This document shows, piece by piece, positions 1-8,603 of a DNA stretch of 64,000 nucleotides. Below the pieces are notes generated by a model. That model searched no databases, was not told where the DNA came from, and worked only from the letters and a program-made list of their open reading frames with translations. Source of the stretch: Cyanobacteria bacterium FACHB-DQ100 (GTDB taxonomy: Bacteria > Cyanobacteriota > Cyanobacteriia > Leptolyngbyales > Leptolyngbyaceae); assembly GCA_014695195.1 (NCBI GenBank), contig JACJNW010000034.1, positions 124,001-188,000 of the forward strand, written 5' to 3'. Within the stretch, counting starts at the first letter, position 1, and the number at the start of each line of letters is the position of its first letter. Made by a program: the position numbers and the translations under genes.

Positions 1-350
1 AGCGTCGAAACTAGGGTTTTTCCTTCCCCGGTTTTCATTTCAGCGATTTGTCCATCGTGCAGCACCATACCGCCGATTAGCTGCACATCGAAGTGCCGCA
101 TTCCCAAGACCCGCTTGCCCGCTTCACGCACGACCGCAAACGCTTCCGGCAGAATGTCATCGAGAATTTGCTTTTCTTCGTCTTTATTCTTTGCCTTGGC
201 GAGTCGCTCTCTGAATTCAGTGGTCTTGGCTCTCAATGCGTCATCTGAGAGCGGCTCAATCTCTTCTTCTAAAAGATTGACTTCATTGACCAGGGGTTTG
301 TATTTCTTGAGCTTGCGTTGATTGGGGTCGCCCAGGAGAGATTTAAGCAT
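1..350 (-). CDS. secA: SecA preprotein translocase ATPase, N-terminal part (cut by window edge)
   Basis: Reading the minus strand from the ATG at 350 gives [20 protein letters not shown] and continues open to the window edge. The fragment is about 116 residues. It contains the SecA N-terminal helix region, the motif [13 protein letters not shown] and the Walker A segment MKTGEGKT, all typical of SecA. SecA is the cytosolic motor that drives unfolded preproteins through the SecYEG channel; cyanobacteria use it at both plasma and thylakoid membranes. The rest of the gene lies to the left of the window, so length and C-terminal zinc motif cannot be judged. No neighbour on the same strand suggests an operon. 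Confidence 0.95.
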   Translation of the reverse strand, partial: MLKSLLGDPNQRKLKKYKPLVNEVNLLEEEIEPLSDDALRAKTTEFRERLAKAKNKDEEKQILDDILPEAFAVVREAGKRVLGMRHFDVQLIGGMVLHDGQIAEMKTGEGKTLVST

Positions 351-674
351 GACAGGGGAAAATCAGAGCTTCTGAATGTGGGTGTGGGGGTGCGATCGAC
401 CAAAACGTGCAGAGTTGCACATTTATTCCGATCCCGATAAAGGTATTCCAATCCTATCACTCAGATCGAAACCTGAACGGGCAATGGCATCGGGGAAAAC
501 CGTAATTCGCGAGTGGTGAGAGGATCTTTAGGTAAAAGTGGCAACTTCTACAGGACGTTCTACGCTCAACGCTTTGCGATCGCGCTTAATCCGGTCAACT
601 TGATGTAATGTCGCAGCCGTTGTCCTTGAAGCTTCTGTGCTACTTTGCTTATCGCTCAGAGTAGCACCTCAAAT
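351..674. other. Intergenic region between secA and the cytochrome gene
   Basis: This stretch of about 320 bases holds no convincing gene. On the minus strand, roughly 665 down to 528, there is an open frame without an ATG or GTG start that ends in VEVATFT and has plausible codon use; it may be the decayed tail of a lost gene. Just downstream of the cytochrome stop a GCACCT/AGGTGC hairpin (about 662-681) could act in termination, but no T-run follows it. Confidence 0.4.
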
Positions 675-1211
675 TTAAGGTGCGTTTTCCCAATCTGGGG
701 TGAGTTTACGGAAGTTGTACTGATTCGTTCCGGGGTGGCAGGTGGCGCAGCTAGAGAGGGAAATCGATCGCGAAATCCCAACTTTCGGATGCAGAAGCTT
801 AAATGGTTTCGATTCGCCAAAACGGTAAGGAATGCGCTCGTCTTCGAGGGCTTGGCGAGAGAAGGTTCTGAGGTAAGTCCAGACGAGCGATCGTTCCGGC
901 TCAACCAGTGGAGTCAGGGTTGCGCCATAGTGCTGCGAGTCTCGGAGCAATTCGCGCCAGGTTTGGGTTGGGAAAGCGGCGGGAGGAATGCCAATATGAC
1001 AAGTCGCGCAGTTTTGGAGATACGTTTGCTGGGCAAGCTGGAGATTGCCTGAAACGACATCAACGGTTCCGATTTCGGCCGATTGAGGTTTTTCTACAGC
1101 TTGAGCCAGTCCCCAGCCTAAAATTAGGCTCCAAATCAGCAAAATCAGGATGAGAATGACCGGAGAACGCCTACGAATCCGACGCGGTTTAGACTGAGAT
1201 GAGTTTGGCAT
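675..1211 (-). CDS. Diheme cytochrome c, membrane-anchored
   Basis: The 178-residue product has an arginine-rich N-terminus, one hydrophobic segment (about residues 18-38, a signal anchor or uncleaved signal), and two CATCH haem c-binding motifs (Cys68-His72 and Cys155-His159). This predicts a small electron carrier on the lumenal or periplasmic side. Similar short diheme proteins occur in many cyanobacteria, but I cannot name a partner or pathway. Basic residues before the hydrophobic segment fit the positive-inside rule. The ATG at 1211 is the natural start because it directly precedes the basic stretch. It stands alone between secA and a divergent GNAT gene. Confidence 0.8.
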   Translation of the reverse strand: MPNSSQSKPRRIRRRSPVILILILLIWSLILGWGLAQAVEKPQSAEIGTVDVVSGNLQLAQQTYLQNCATCHIGIPPAAFPTQTWRELLRDSQHYGATLTPLVEPERSLVWTYLRTFSRQALEDERIPYRFGESKPFKLLHPKVGISRSISLSSCATCHPGTNQYNFRKLTPDWENAP

Positions 1212-1440
1212 ACGGTGATTCTGACGTGAATCCGGGTGAGTTTGTTTTTCTGCTGTAGAGACATCGACTTATGCTGGACTTAATTTGTTTCGGAATCTAA
1301 CATCAGTGCGATGTGATCTCTAAGCAATTCATAGAATAATCGAGAAGATTTCTGCGGTCAAAGTGCGATCGGCATGAGAATCGTCAGAGATCCCTGTTCG
1401 ATCACACACAACCTCACCTTCAACTTCAGGAATTTTCACG

Positions 1441-1905
1441 ATGGATTGCAGTCACGTTCAGCTTTGCGATCGCAAAAGTCAGGTCGATCTGGTTCAGCTT
1501 CAGGCTTTGTTTCAAGTTGCGGCATTTTGGGCGGGTGATCGCAAGCTCGAAGATTTAGCGATCGCGATTAAAAATAGTGATCCGGTGATTTCGGCGTGGG
1601 ATCACGATCGTCTGATTGGATTTGCGAGAGCGACTTCGGATGGAGTTTACCGCGCTACGATTTGGGATGTCGTCGTGCATCCGGATTATCAGGGAGCAGG
1701 TCTCGGACGCAAGTTAGTGCAAACTGTATTGAGTCATCCGCACGTATCAAAGGTCGAGCGGCTGTACTTGATGACGACGAATCAGCAAGAGTTTTATAAG
1801 CGGATCGGATTTGAGATCAATCAGACAACCACAATGGTGTATTTCAATCAGCCATTAGTGTTGCCGACTCCTGCACCTGAAGTCGAATGTGATATTGGCA
1901 GGTAA
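1441..1905 (+). CDS. GNAT family N-acetyltransferase
   Basis: The 154-residue protein carries the acetyl-CoA binding motif of the GNAT fold: VVHPDYQGAGLGRKLV (about residues 79-94) matches the R/Q-x-x-G-x-G/A pyrophosphate loop, and the C-terminal FYKRIGFE is the usual beta-strand near the active site. The protein would transfer an acetyl group from acetyl-CoA to an amine; the substrate is not predictable. It is convergent with dps and shares a hairpin terminator with it. Confidence 0.85.
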   Translation: MDCSHVQLCDRKSQVDLVQLQALFQVAAFWAGDRKLEDLAIAIKNSDPVISAWDHDRLIGFARATSDGVYRATIWDVVVHPDYQGAGLGRKLVQTVLSHPHVSKVERLYLMTTNQQEFYKRIGFEINQTTTMVYFNQPLVLPTPAPEVECDIGR

Positions 1906-1911
1906 AGCGAA

Positions 1912-1940
1912 GCCCCCAGTGTTGTTAGAACGCTGGGGGC
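1912..1940. terminator. Bidirectional hairpin between convergent GNAT and dps genes
   Basis: A 12-base-pair stem (GCCCCCAGTGTT / AACGCTGGGGGC, one G-U pair) with a five-base loop starts 7 bases after the GNAT stop and ends 21 bases before the dps stop. Its position between convergent genes and its GC-rich stem support a terminator for both, although neither side has a long T-run. Confidence 0.65.
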
Positions 1941-1961
1941 GAATATTCACAAACTTAGAAG

Positions 1962-2504
1962 TTAGTTTGCAACACCTGCGGGGAACTTCACTTCGTTCGG
2001 GGTTACGTTGTCGGATTCAACGCGCTTGCCTTGAATGAACGATCGCAGCATCCATGCCATTTCTTCATGCTGTTCCATCATTCCGGTAAGGAAGTCAGCC
2101 GTTCCTTCATCGTGGAACTCTTCAGAACAACGATCGATGTGTTCGCGCAAGTTGCGGATAATTGTCTCGTGATCGTCAACCAAGTTTTCGACCATGGTTG
2201 AGGCAGGAGGAACTTCACCCGTATGTTCTTGAAGTGAGCCGTATTGGATGAAGCCAGCCGCTGTTCCAACCGGGTATTCGCCCAATTGACGAATGCGCTC
2301 AGCAAGTTGGTCGATCGCTTCGTTTAGGATGGTGTACTGCTCTTCCCAAATTTGGTGCAGGGAGCGGAATTCAGGGCCTGTGACATCCCAATGATATTTC
2401 TTTGTTTTAATCAAAAGCAAGTTTTCATCTGCCAGGTCGCGGTTCAGCATTTCGCATACGCCTTGGCGCTGTTCGTCAGTTAAGCCGATGTTAATTTTAC
2501 GCAT
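1962..2504 (-). CDS. dps: Dps-family DNA-protection / ferritin-like protein
   Basis: The product is about 180 residues and shows the Dps ferroxidase pattern: TKKYHWDVTGPEF with the conserved His, a downstream LHQIWEEQY with acidic ligands, and the helix DDHETIIRNLREH. Dps proteins form dodecamers that oxidise and store iron using peroxide, protecting DNA. Of two candidate starts, GTG at 2513 and ATG at 2504, I chose the ATG (MRKINIGL), which begins the conserved region. The gene is single and convergent with the GNAT gene. Confidence 0.93.
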   Translation of the reverse strand: MRKINIGLTDEQRQGVCEMLNRDLADENLLLIKTKKYHWDVTGPEFRSLHQIWEEQYTILNEAIDQLAERIRQLGEYPVGTAAGFIQYGSLQEHTGEVPPASTMVENLVDDHETIIRNLREHIDRCSEEFHDEGTADFLTGMMEQHEEMAWMLRSFIQGKRVESDNVTPNEVKFPAGVAN

Positions 2505-2618
2505 GACAATCACTTTTTACCTTATCGGGTTTCTTCTGCTAGTTCACCAAATTTCTGTTATGGGGGCATCAGTCGAAGGAAGGAAGGAGGGGTTTGTCAA
2601 TTCCGTCTTCAGAGTGTT

Positions 2619-3218
2619 TTAGGTGGGTTCGCTTGCTTCTTCTTGTGGCTCAGTCCAATCGACTTTGTTGTAGAGGTCAGATACTACAAATTGACAGGGG
2701 ACAGACGAAAGTGAGATTTCGGTATTTTCATCGTCGTAATTGACTAAAATCCAGCGTCGATCGTCGCTTTTGACATAGTGTTCGACATGAATTGTATATT
2801 GATCAATTAATAGATATTCCTGAAACTCTGGAATAGTGCGATAAGCAGTAAATTTCTCGTCTTTATCATAGCTATGAGTTGATTTAGATGATACTTCTGC
2901 AATAAAGCAAGGATTTGTAATCGTATCGCGCCGACCTGGTTGAAGTTGTAGAGGTTGAGCGACGACCATAATGCCTGGATACGTATAAATTCGCTTTTTA
3001 GGAATCCACAATCGTTGAGCCGCTACAAAAATACCGTAAGGTGAACTCCTTAGAGCAACATTTAACTCAGTGTGAAGATTGCCTGTAATTTTGTTGTGAT
3101 TTGGAAATTCACACGACATCAGAACAATTTCACCGTCAATGTATTCTTGTTTCTCATCAGATTGCGCCTCGGCTTCTAAGTATTCTTCTACGGTGTATTT
3201 GCGCTTGGTTTGCACCAT
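2619..3218 (-). CDS. Uma2-family (DUF820) nuclease-fold protein
   Basis: The 199-residue protein has the Uma2/DUF820 layout: an N-terminal YTVEEYLEAEAQSDEKQEYIDGEI, a PGIMVV strand, the segment CFIAEVSSKSTHSYDK with the E-x-S/K pattern of the PD-(D/E)XK core, and EYLLIDQ. Uma2 proteins are massively expanded in cyanobacteria and are predicted endonuclease-fold proteins of unknown role. The usual first catalytic Asp of PD is represented here by the P-G-I-M segment rather than PD, so activity is doubtful. It follows the HTH-GrpE-like gene on the same strand. Confidence 0.85.
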   Translation of the reverse strand: MVQTKRKYTVEEYLEAEAQSDEKQEYIDGEIVLMSCEFPNHNKITGNLHTELNVALRSSPYGIFVAAQRLWIPKKRIYTYPGIMVVAQPLQLQPGRRDTITNPCFIAEVSSKSTHSYDKDEKFTAYRTIPEFQEYLLIDQYTIHVEHYVKSDDRRWILVNYDDENTEISLSSVPCQFVVSDLYNKVDWTEPQEEASEPT

Positions 3219-3276
3219 CGTGCGACTCCTGGATGCTATTGGGATAAGTTTATTCTGGAGTAGAATTTCTGTACTG

Positions 3277-3876
3277 TTAAATCAGACTCACTTTGGCGCG
3301 ATACAACAGTCGATCGTGCTGTCGATACCCCGCATACCGAACGCGAACCAGATCGCCAGGTTCAGCCGCACCGCCCATGAGTTGATGTTGCTGCGGATCG
3401 TAAGGAACTTCAGAACCAACGATCGCAGTTTGCTCAATGCCCCATTGTTGTAGCAGTTGTTCGATCGGGCGCAACAATGGTAGAAGCTTCACCGCAGGCG
3501 CTTGAGGATTTTGTTGGGCTGCATAAGCGGCTGCCGACCATTGGATTAACCAAGGTTCTAAGGTTTGCAGGCTAGATTGTTGGAAGTCCTGTAGTAATGT
3601 TTCGCGTTGTTCTGTTAGTTGAATTTGGAGTCGATCGTATTCTTTCTGCAGGGTGTTCGTTGGAATCAGATCAAACAATGAAAGCAGATCACTCAAAGAA
3701 ATCTCTAAGCGTGCTGCAAATTGTGTGAGTGTTTCTAAACGTAATTGTTGCAGTTGACCCTGCCGCAGTTTGGCAAGCTGCTTTTCGGTCAGACCTGTAC
3801 GATCGCGCAAGGCTCGAAAGGTAGCGAGGTTACGCGATCGCATTAATTCTCGGATTTTTGGCGTGTAGTCGGTCAT
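3277..3876 (-). CDS. HTH protein with GrpE-like C-terminal domain
   Basis: About 199 residues from the ATG at 3876 (MTDYTPKIREL). Residues about 1-65 look like a Cro/XRE helix-turn-helix (RTGLTEKQLAKLRQG then LETLTQFAARLEISLSDLL). A short coiled coil follows (residues about 75-100). The last 45 residues, with VPYDPQQHQLMG, EPGDLVRVRYAGYR and HDRLLYRAKV, match the beta-domain of GrpE nucleotide exchange factors. This combination is known among cyanobacterial proteins annotated as GrpE-like; it differs from housekeeping GrpE in having a DNA-binding-like head. It lies 69 bases downstream of the J-like metallopeptidase gene on the same strand, so the two may be co-transcribed. Confidence 0.7.
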   Translation of the reverse strand: MTDYTPKIRELMRSRNLATFRALRDRTGLTEKQLAKLRQGQLQQLRLETLTQFAARLEISLSDLLSLFDLIPTNTLQKEYDRLQIQLTEQRETLLQDFQQSSLQTLEPWLIQWSAAAYAAQQNPQAPAVKLLPLLRPIEQLLQQWGIEQTAIVGSEVPYDPQQHQLMGGAAEPGDLVRVRYAGYRQHDRLLYRAKVSLI

Positions 3877-3945
3877 ATGAGGCGCGATCAAACATCTTGC
3901 TTTCACTGTATCAGAGTGGTTTGCTGGTGATCACTGTGCGAAGCA

Positions 3946-5175
3946 CTAGCCGAAGGCACCAACAATCCAGCGACGATGCTTGATCAAGAAAAAGACGTAA
4001 AGACTAATCAAAGCAATCAAACAAACATTGCCTAAAGTGTTGTAGGTTGTGATGATTGTTTTATCGCTCCAGTTGTACACTTCGCTGAGTGTATTCATAT
4101 CACCTATATCTTCTCCGAGTAGAAGCGACCCCCAAGGGATTGAGCGTGTGCCTTTCTGGATGTCCTGCCACATTGAGAAGGCTCCCCAGAATGTGTTCGC
4201 GCCGACGATAATTAAGGGATATCTCCAAAAGTCCCATCGCCAATCGTTCGGAAGTTGAAAATAAAAGCCAGCAATCATTAAAGCACTGAGATAAAACTCA
4301 CCACCCACGCCACCAAAGGCAAGCCACATCTCAAACTGATCCGCCGTCTGTATCCAGGTCATCACAAACTGTACGATCGCACAAATCACCGCAAACAACA
4401 TTGTCGATCGCTTTTTCTCTTTCCAACCTGCCCAGAACAGTAAGCCCAACAGCAGCAGCATGCCAAAATAAACAAATAGCGATCGCTCTAGCAACACACT
4501 TGTCCAACCAAACGGTAGCGGTAAAGCGCGTCGTCCAGAAAACCAAGCGACTGTGGCATGACCGACTTCATGCACCCAAAGCTGTAATGGAAATAACAAT
4601 AATTTTGTGAAGCCAAGTGATTGAAACAGAATTGCAGAGCAGATCGCCACCGGAAACGCTAAAAGCAACACATAACGATTCTTGAATGAATACGGATCAC
4701 AATCCTCCGGAGAAACCGCATTGATCGTGAACTGTTTTTTCCAACTTACGAGCCTTGACGATCGCATTCCATAGATCACGATCGTTGTAATTTCAGGTAG
4801 CTCTAAGGTGCGGATCTGCTGATAAATTTGGTTGCCATAGTCATGATTTAAATTAGTTTTGAAAAAGATTTGAAGTGTGTCAGCTTGAATCTTGACATGG
4901 AACGGCTCCGGGTGGAGGCGCTGTATAAACTCTACAATTTGATTCATTAAAGAGTCTGATTCAGATTGATGAGCCGTTTCGTAGAGATGCTCTTTTATTT
5001 GCTCATAAGCAACTTTGAGCAGAGCTTTTTCTTGCTTTGCACCCTGCTGTATTTTCTCCAATGCCTTTTTCGAGTAGGCAGCATCAACCTCAACGATCGA
5101 GGCTCCCGGACTTAACTCTAATAGCGCATAACATTGCTCAAGCGTTAACTCACTCATATCGGGAAGTCCACTCAT
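3946..5175 (-). CDS. Membrane metallopeptidase-like protein with J-like N-terminus
   Basis: The protein is 409 residues from the ATG at 5175, which has AGGA close upstream; a GTG at 5220 and ATG at 5157 are alternatives. Residues about 10-65 (LTLEQCYALLELSPGASIVE then VDAAYSKKALEKI) resemble a DnaJ J-domain helix pattern but the HPD tripeptide is absent. A soluble middle part precedes several membrane segments. The first membrane region ends in WVHEVGHATVAWF (about residue 200), a canonical HExxH zinc site as in M50 site-2-type proteases. I see no clear second NPDG-type motif, so activity is inferred only. Its neighbour encodes a GrpE-like protein. Confidence 0.6.
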   Translation of the reverse strand: MSGLPDMSELTLEQCYALLELSPGASIVEVDAAYSKKALEKIQQGAKQEKALLKVAYEQIKEHLYETAHQSESDSLMNQIVEFIQRLHPEPFHVKIQADTLQIFFKTNLNHDYGNQIYQQIRTLELPEITTIVIYGMRSSRLVSWKKQFTINAVSPEDCDPYSFKNRYVLLLAFPVAICSAILFQSLGFTKLLLFPLQLWVHEVGHATVAWFSGRRALPLPFGWTSVLLERSLFVYFGMLLLLGLLFWAGWKEKKRSTMLFAVICAIVQFVMTWIQTADQFEMWLAFGGVGGEFYLSALMIAGFYFQLPNDWRWDFWRYPLIIVGANTFWGAFSMWQDIQKGTRSIPWGSLLLGEDIGDMNTLSEVYNWSDKTIITTYNTLGNVCLIALISLYVFFLIKHRRWIVGAFG

Positions 5176-5494
5176 TTTCCTGGCTAGAATTCCCGATTTG
5201 ACGATCAACTTGTCAACCACAAATCTTATTCAAAGATTCCAAAATATCAGCAAATTCGGTGCGACTTCATTGTATGGTAATAGGAATTTGAAACCGATAT
5301 CTAAAGCTGTGCAGTTTTGCAGACAGACTTGAACTCTGTCTTAAAGTATTGAAAAATCATCAGGTGAGATCGAATCAACTTTAACCGTCAATCATCGAAT
5401 GGGTGCTGCTCTAAATGTTCAACTCTGGTACATCTATCGGGTTTAATACGAGTTCTAAGTAACCTAGTGCGATCGTAGAAAGAGGAAATTGTCA
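5176..5494. other. Divergent intergenic region before the SGNH gene
   Basis: About 320 bases between two divergent genes. It must carry both promoters, but I could not pick out a confident -10/-35 pair or operator. No small gene with a ribosome-binding site is evident. Confidence 0.4.
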
Positions 5495-6880
5495 ATGTTT
5501 TTTAGGCATAGCCGAAAGTCTTCCTGGTCTAGCCGTTCGCTATATCAGAAGAAAAAGGCGTTTCCAAAACGGTGGATTTTTCTGTCGATTCCACTCGCTT
5601 TGGTGGGGCTAGAACTGTTGCTGCGTCTAATTGTGGGCGCTACAGGAAAAACCGCAGAATTAAACGCCTTTGAAGGCGAACCCCTAAATCTCACAGCTTA
5701 CCGGCTCAAGTTTCTCGATCAGCAGGGAAACCCCTTCGATGGACTTCCAGATCATGGACAACTGACTGTAAAACGCAGCCCTGTTCTGGGCTATCGGCTC
5801 GTTGGCAATCAGCAAAATTCAGCCTGGAAAATTAATGAGCAAGGCTTTAGAGCCGATCAGCCAATCAGCCCCGATAAACCTAAAGATGAAGTGCGAATCT
5901 TCCTGCTTGGCGGTTCAGCGGCGTTTGGACAACTCAGCTCTAACAATCAAGCGACGATCGCGGCTCAGCTTGAATCCCGTCTCAACCAACAAGTGTCCGC
6001 CCAAAAAGCCAACCCGAATAAGTTTCGCCCCGATACGCTGCCCTATTTTGCCGATGAGCTAGAAAAGGCACTGAAACTGCCGCCCCGAATTCGAGAAACT
6101 CGCTATCGCGTGATTAATGCAGCCGTTCCGGGATATGCGTCAGGCAATGAGTTAGCACAATTAGCGTTTGAGGTGTTGCCTTGCCAACCTGATGCGATCG
6201 TCCTGATCAATGGCTACTCTGATTTGCTGCTTCCCAGCGTTCAGGATGGGGTGGATGTTCCCCAAGTAGAAGCGCTGTTAGAAAGTGCGCCTCGGCATTT
6301 GATGACAAGCTGGGGCAATCAAATTAACGATTTCTTCCAGCAATTCTATTTAGTGAAGGGGATTCAATACTGGATATTTCGCCCTCATACTGCATTCAAG
6401 CAGCTAATTCCTCCGGTTGAAGACCCTGTACAAGAGCGATTAACGACGGATACTAAAGAACTAGAACGCCGCGCCGATCGCTATCGCCATAATCTTCAAC
6501 AGGTTTCACGTCTGGCGACGGCTGCTAAAATTCCGCTCTTTGTTGCGCTTCAGCCTGAAGTGTCTACTCGCGCCGGAAAGCCTGCCGGACGGGAAAAAGA
6601 GATTTTGGATCAGTTAGGATCGCGCTATCCCCAGCAGATTCAAGCGGGTTACGGCAAGCTCCAAGGCGCGATCGAGCAAGTGAAGCGTGATACACCTGGA
6701 ATTTCAACGCTGAATCTCGTTGAGGGCTTGAATTCTACTCAGGGTGAAGTGTTCCAAGATGCAATTCACTTAACCGATAGTGCGAATGGTGCAATCTCGA
6801 ATCGATTGTATGATGCGATCGTACCGAAGCTACACGTCCAGCCCAAGCCTTACGCCGGAGGAAATGTTCCGCCCTCTTGA
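5495..6880 (+). CDS. SGNH/GDSL-type hydrolase, membrane-anchored
   Basis: About 461 residues from the ATG at 5495, preceded by AGAGGA at a good distance; a TTG two codons upstream is less likely. A basic N-terminus and one hydrophobic helix (about residues 25-50) suggest a signal anchor. The segment IFLLGGSAAFGQ holds the block-I GxS nucleophile of SGNH hydrolases, VINAAVPGYASGN matches block II, VLINGYSDLL is block III and DAIHLTDSANG gives the catalytic D-x-x-H. Such proteins remove acyl or acetyl groups, often from cell-surface polysaccharide; the substrate here is unknown. It is convergent with pstB and no clear terminator is seen between them. Confidence 0.82.
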   Translation: MFFRHSRKSSWSSRSLYQKKKAFPKRWIFLSIPLALVGLELLLRLIVGATGKTAELNAFEGEPLNLTAYRLKFLDQQGNPFDGLPDHGQLTVKRSPVLGYRLVGNQQNSAWKINEQGFRADQPISPDKPKDEVRIFLLGGSAAFGQLSSNNQATIAAQLESRLNQQVSAQKANPNKFRPDTLPYFADELEKALKLPPRIRETRYRVINAAVPGYASGNELAQLAFEVLPCQPDAIVLINGYSDLLLPSVQDGVDVPQVEALLESAPRHLMTSWGNQINDFFQQFYLVKGIQYWIFRPHTAFKQLIPPVEDPVQERLTTDTKELERRADRYRHNLQQVSRLATAAKIPLFVALQPEVSTRAGKPAGREKEILDQLGSRYPQQIQAGYGKLQGAIEQVKRDTPGISTLNLVEGLNSTQGEVFQDAIHLTDSANGAISNRLYDAIVPKLHVQPKPYAGGNVPPS

Positions 6881-6924
6881 CCGCTCATCTGTATAAGGGC
6901 GTTGCAGCCAAGACGGGCTAAGGC

Positions 6925-7713
6925 TCACCCAAATCGCCCTTCGACATAATCGCGAGTGCGGGGATGGGCTGCACCGTTAAAAATTTTAGCGGTATTGTCA
7001 ATTTCAATCAGTTGACCGATGCGGCTTTCGTCGGTGCTGAAAAAGGCTGTACGATCGCTAATTCGCGCCGCTTGCTGCATATTGTGGGTGACAATGACGA
7101 TCGTGAATTCTTTCCGCAATGAGTTGATTAATTCCTCGATCTTCATGGTGGCGATCGGATCAAGCGCCGAACAGGGTTCATCCATTAGCAAAACTTTCGG
7201 CTTCACTGCCAATGCCCGCGCAATACAGAGCCGCTGTTGCTGTCCACCGGATAAGCTGAGGGCTGATTTTTTCAGGTTATCTTTGACCTCATTCCACAAG
7301 GCTGCGTCTGCAAGCGCGGTTTCAACGATTTCATCAAGACGCGATCGCGAAACCCGACTAAACACCCGCACCCCATAGGCGACATTATCGTAAATGCTCA
7401 TGGGGAATGGGTTTGGCTTTTGAAACACCATGCCAATCTGCCGCCGCAGTCGATTCAGGTTGACGCGAGGACTGTAGATATCTTGACCAAAAAATTGCAC
7501 CTGTCCCTTCACTCGCATCTCGCTTTCGAGTTCGCCAATCCGATTTAGCGCTTTGATAAAGGTTGATTTACCACAGCCGGACGGACCAATAATCGCGGTG
7601 ACTTGTCCGGGATAAATCGCCATCGAGACGGACGATAAGGCTTTACGATCGCCATAAAACACATCCATATTTTGGGCTGAAAGCGCAAGTTCGGACTGAG
7701 AAGTAGAAGTCAT
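6925..7713 (-). CDS. pstB: Phosphate ABC transporter ATP-binding protein PstB
   Basis: This 262-residue ATPase has Walker [10 protein letters not shown] (residues 43-51), the ABC signature LSGGQQQR, Walker B VLLMDEP, and the PstB-specific features [21 protein letters not shown] and a final [19 protein letters not shown]-like tail. It powers high-affinity phosphate uptake with PstA and PstC at the plasma membrane. It begins only 3 bases after pstA, so translation is probably coupled. It is the last gene of the operon. Confidence 0.97.
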   Translation of the reverse strand: MTSTSQSELALSAQNMDVFYGDRKALSSVSMAIYPGQVTAIIGPSGCGKSTFIKALNRIGELESEMRVKGQVQFFGQDIYSPRVNLNRLRRQIGMVFQKPNPFPMSIYDNVAYGVRVFSRVSRSRLDEIVETALADAALWNEVKDNLKKSALSLSGGQQQRLCIARALAVKPKVLLMDEPCSALDPIATMKIEELINSLRKEFTIVIVTHNMQQAARISDRTAFFSTDESRIGQLIEIDNTAKIFNGAAHPRTRDYVEGRFG

Positions 7714-7716
7714 AGG

Positions 7717-8592
7717 TTAACGTTTCCGGGTGATCAGACGAGACAAAAGATTGGTGACAGTCACAAGACCGAGCAGCACCAGTGAAGCTGTCCAAGCAAG
7801 CTGAGTTTGTTCGGGAAAAGCAGAACTCGAATAGTTGTAGATCATCACCGAGAGCGAAGGTGCAGGATTAAGAAGACCCTCGACCCAACTCTGGCTAAAC
7901 AAGGCCGTGAAAATGAGCGGAGCGGTTTCACCAGAGGCTCTAGCGATCGCTAACAATACTCCGGTTGTGATACTCGGTAATGCGGTTGTCAATACAATCT
8001 TAAACACCGTTTGAATTGAATTGGCACCGAGTGCTGCTGAGGCTAATCGTTGATGATTGGGAACAAGCTTCAAAGCTTCTTCGGTCGAGAGAACGACGAT
8101 CGGTAACATAATTACCGCTAGCGCAAACGCCCCCGCTAATGCTGAGAATCCGCGATAGCCAAAGATTGTAGCGAGAACGATCACAGCGTAAGCAAATACA
8201 CCAACCACAATCGAAGGAACTGCACTCAGAATTGACAACACAAACCGGACTGTTTGAGCAATTGCACCAGATTTACCAATTTCAGCAAGATAGATAGCGA
8301 TCGCAATTCCAAACGGAATACTAAAAGCCGTTGCGATACTCACCATTAGCACTGTTCCTTGAATCGCATTCGCAAATCCACTGACAACGCTGGTATCGCC
8401 AGCCGGGGCAGGTAGATTTGTAAACACTTCCCACTTCAGATTCGGTAAGCCTTGACGCAGAATTTCCAGCAAAACCGAGAGGAGCGGCAAGAGTGCAAGT
8501 GCTGTGAAAAGAACCGCGATCGCGCTCATCGCATGGCTAAAAATCCGGCGATCGAGCGATAGGGGTTTCGTTAACGGTTGCTCTGCATTCAT
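7717..8592 (-). CDS. pstA: Phosphate ABC transporter permease PstA
   Basis: The 291-residue protein has about six membrane helices and the ABC permease (EAA-loop) region around AALGANSIQTVFKIVLTTAL, followed by GVLLAIARASGETAPLIFTA, which is diagnostic for PstA. It forms the membrane channel with PstC. It lies 11 bases downstream of pstC and 3 bases upstream of pstB in a tight operon. Confidence 0.96.
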   Translation of the reverse strand: MNAEQPLTKPLSLDRRIFSHAMSAIAVLFTALALLPLLSVLLEILRQGLPNLKWEVFTNLPAPAGDTSVVSGFANAIQGTVLMVSIATAFSIPFGIAIAIYLAEIGKSGAIAQTVRFVLSILSAVPSIVVGVFAYAVIVLATIFGYRGFSALAGAFALAVIMLPIVVLSTEEALKLVPNHQRLASAALGANSIQTVFKIVLTTALPSITTGVLLAIARASGETAPLIFTALFSQSWVEGLLNPAPSLSVMIYNYSSSAFPEQTQLAWTASLVLLGLVTVTNLLSRLITRKR

Positions 8593-8603
8593 TGTTCTAA
8601 AAT

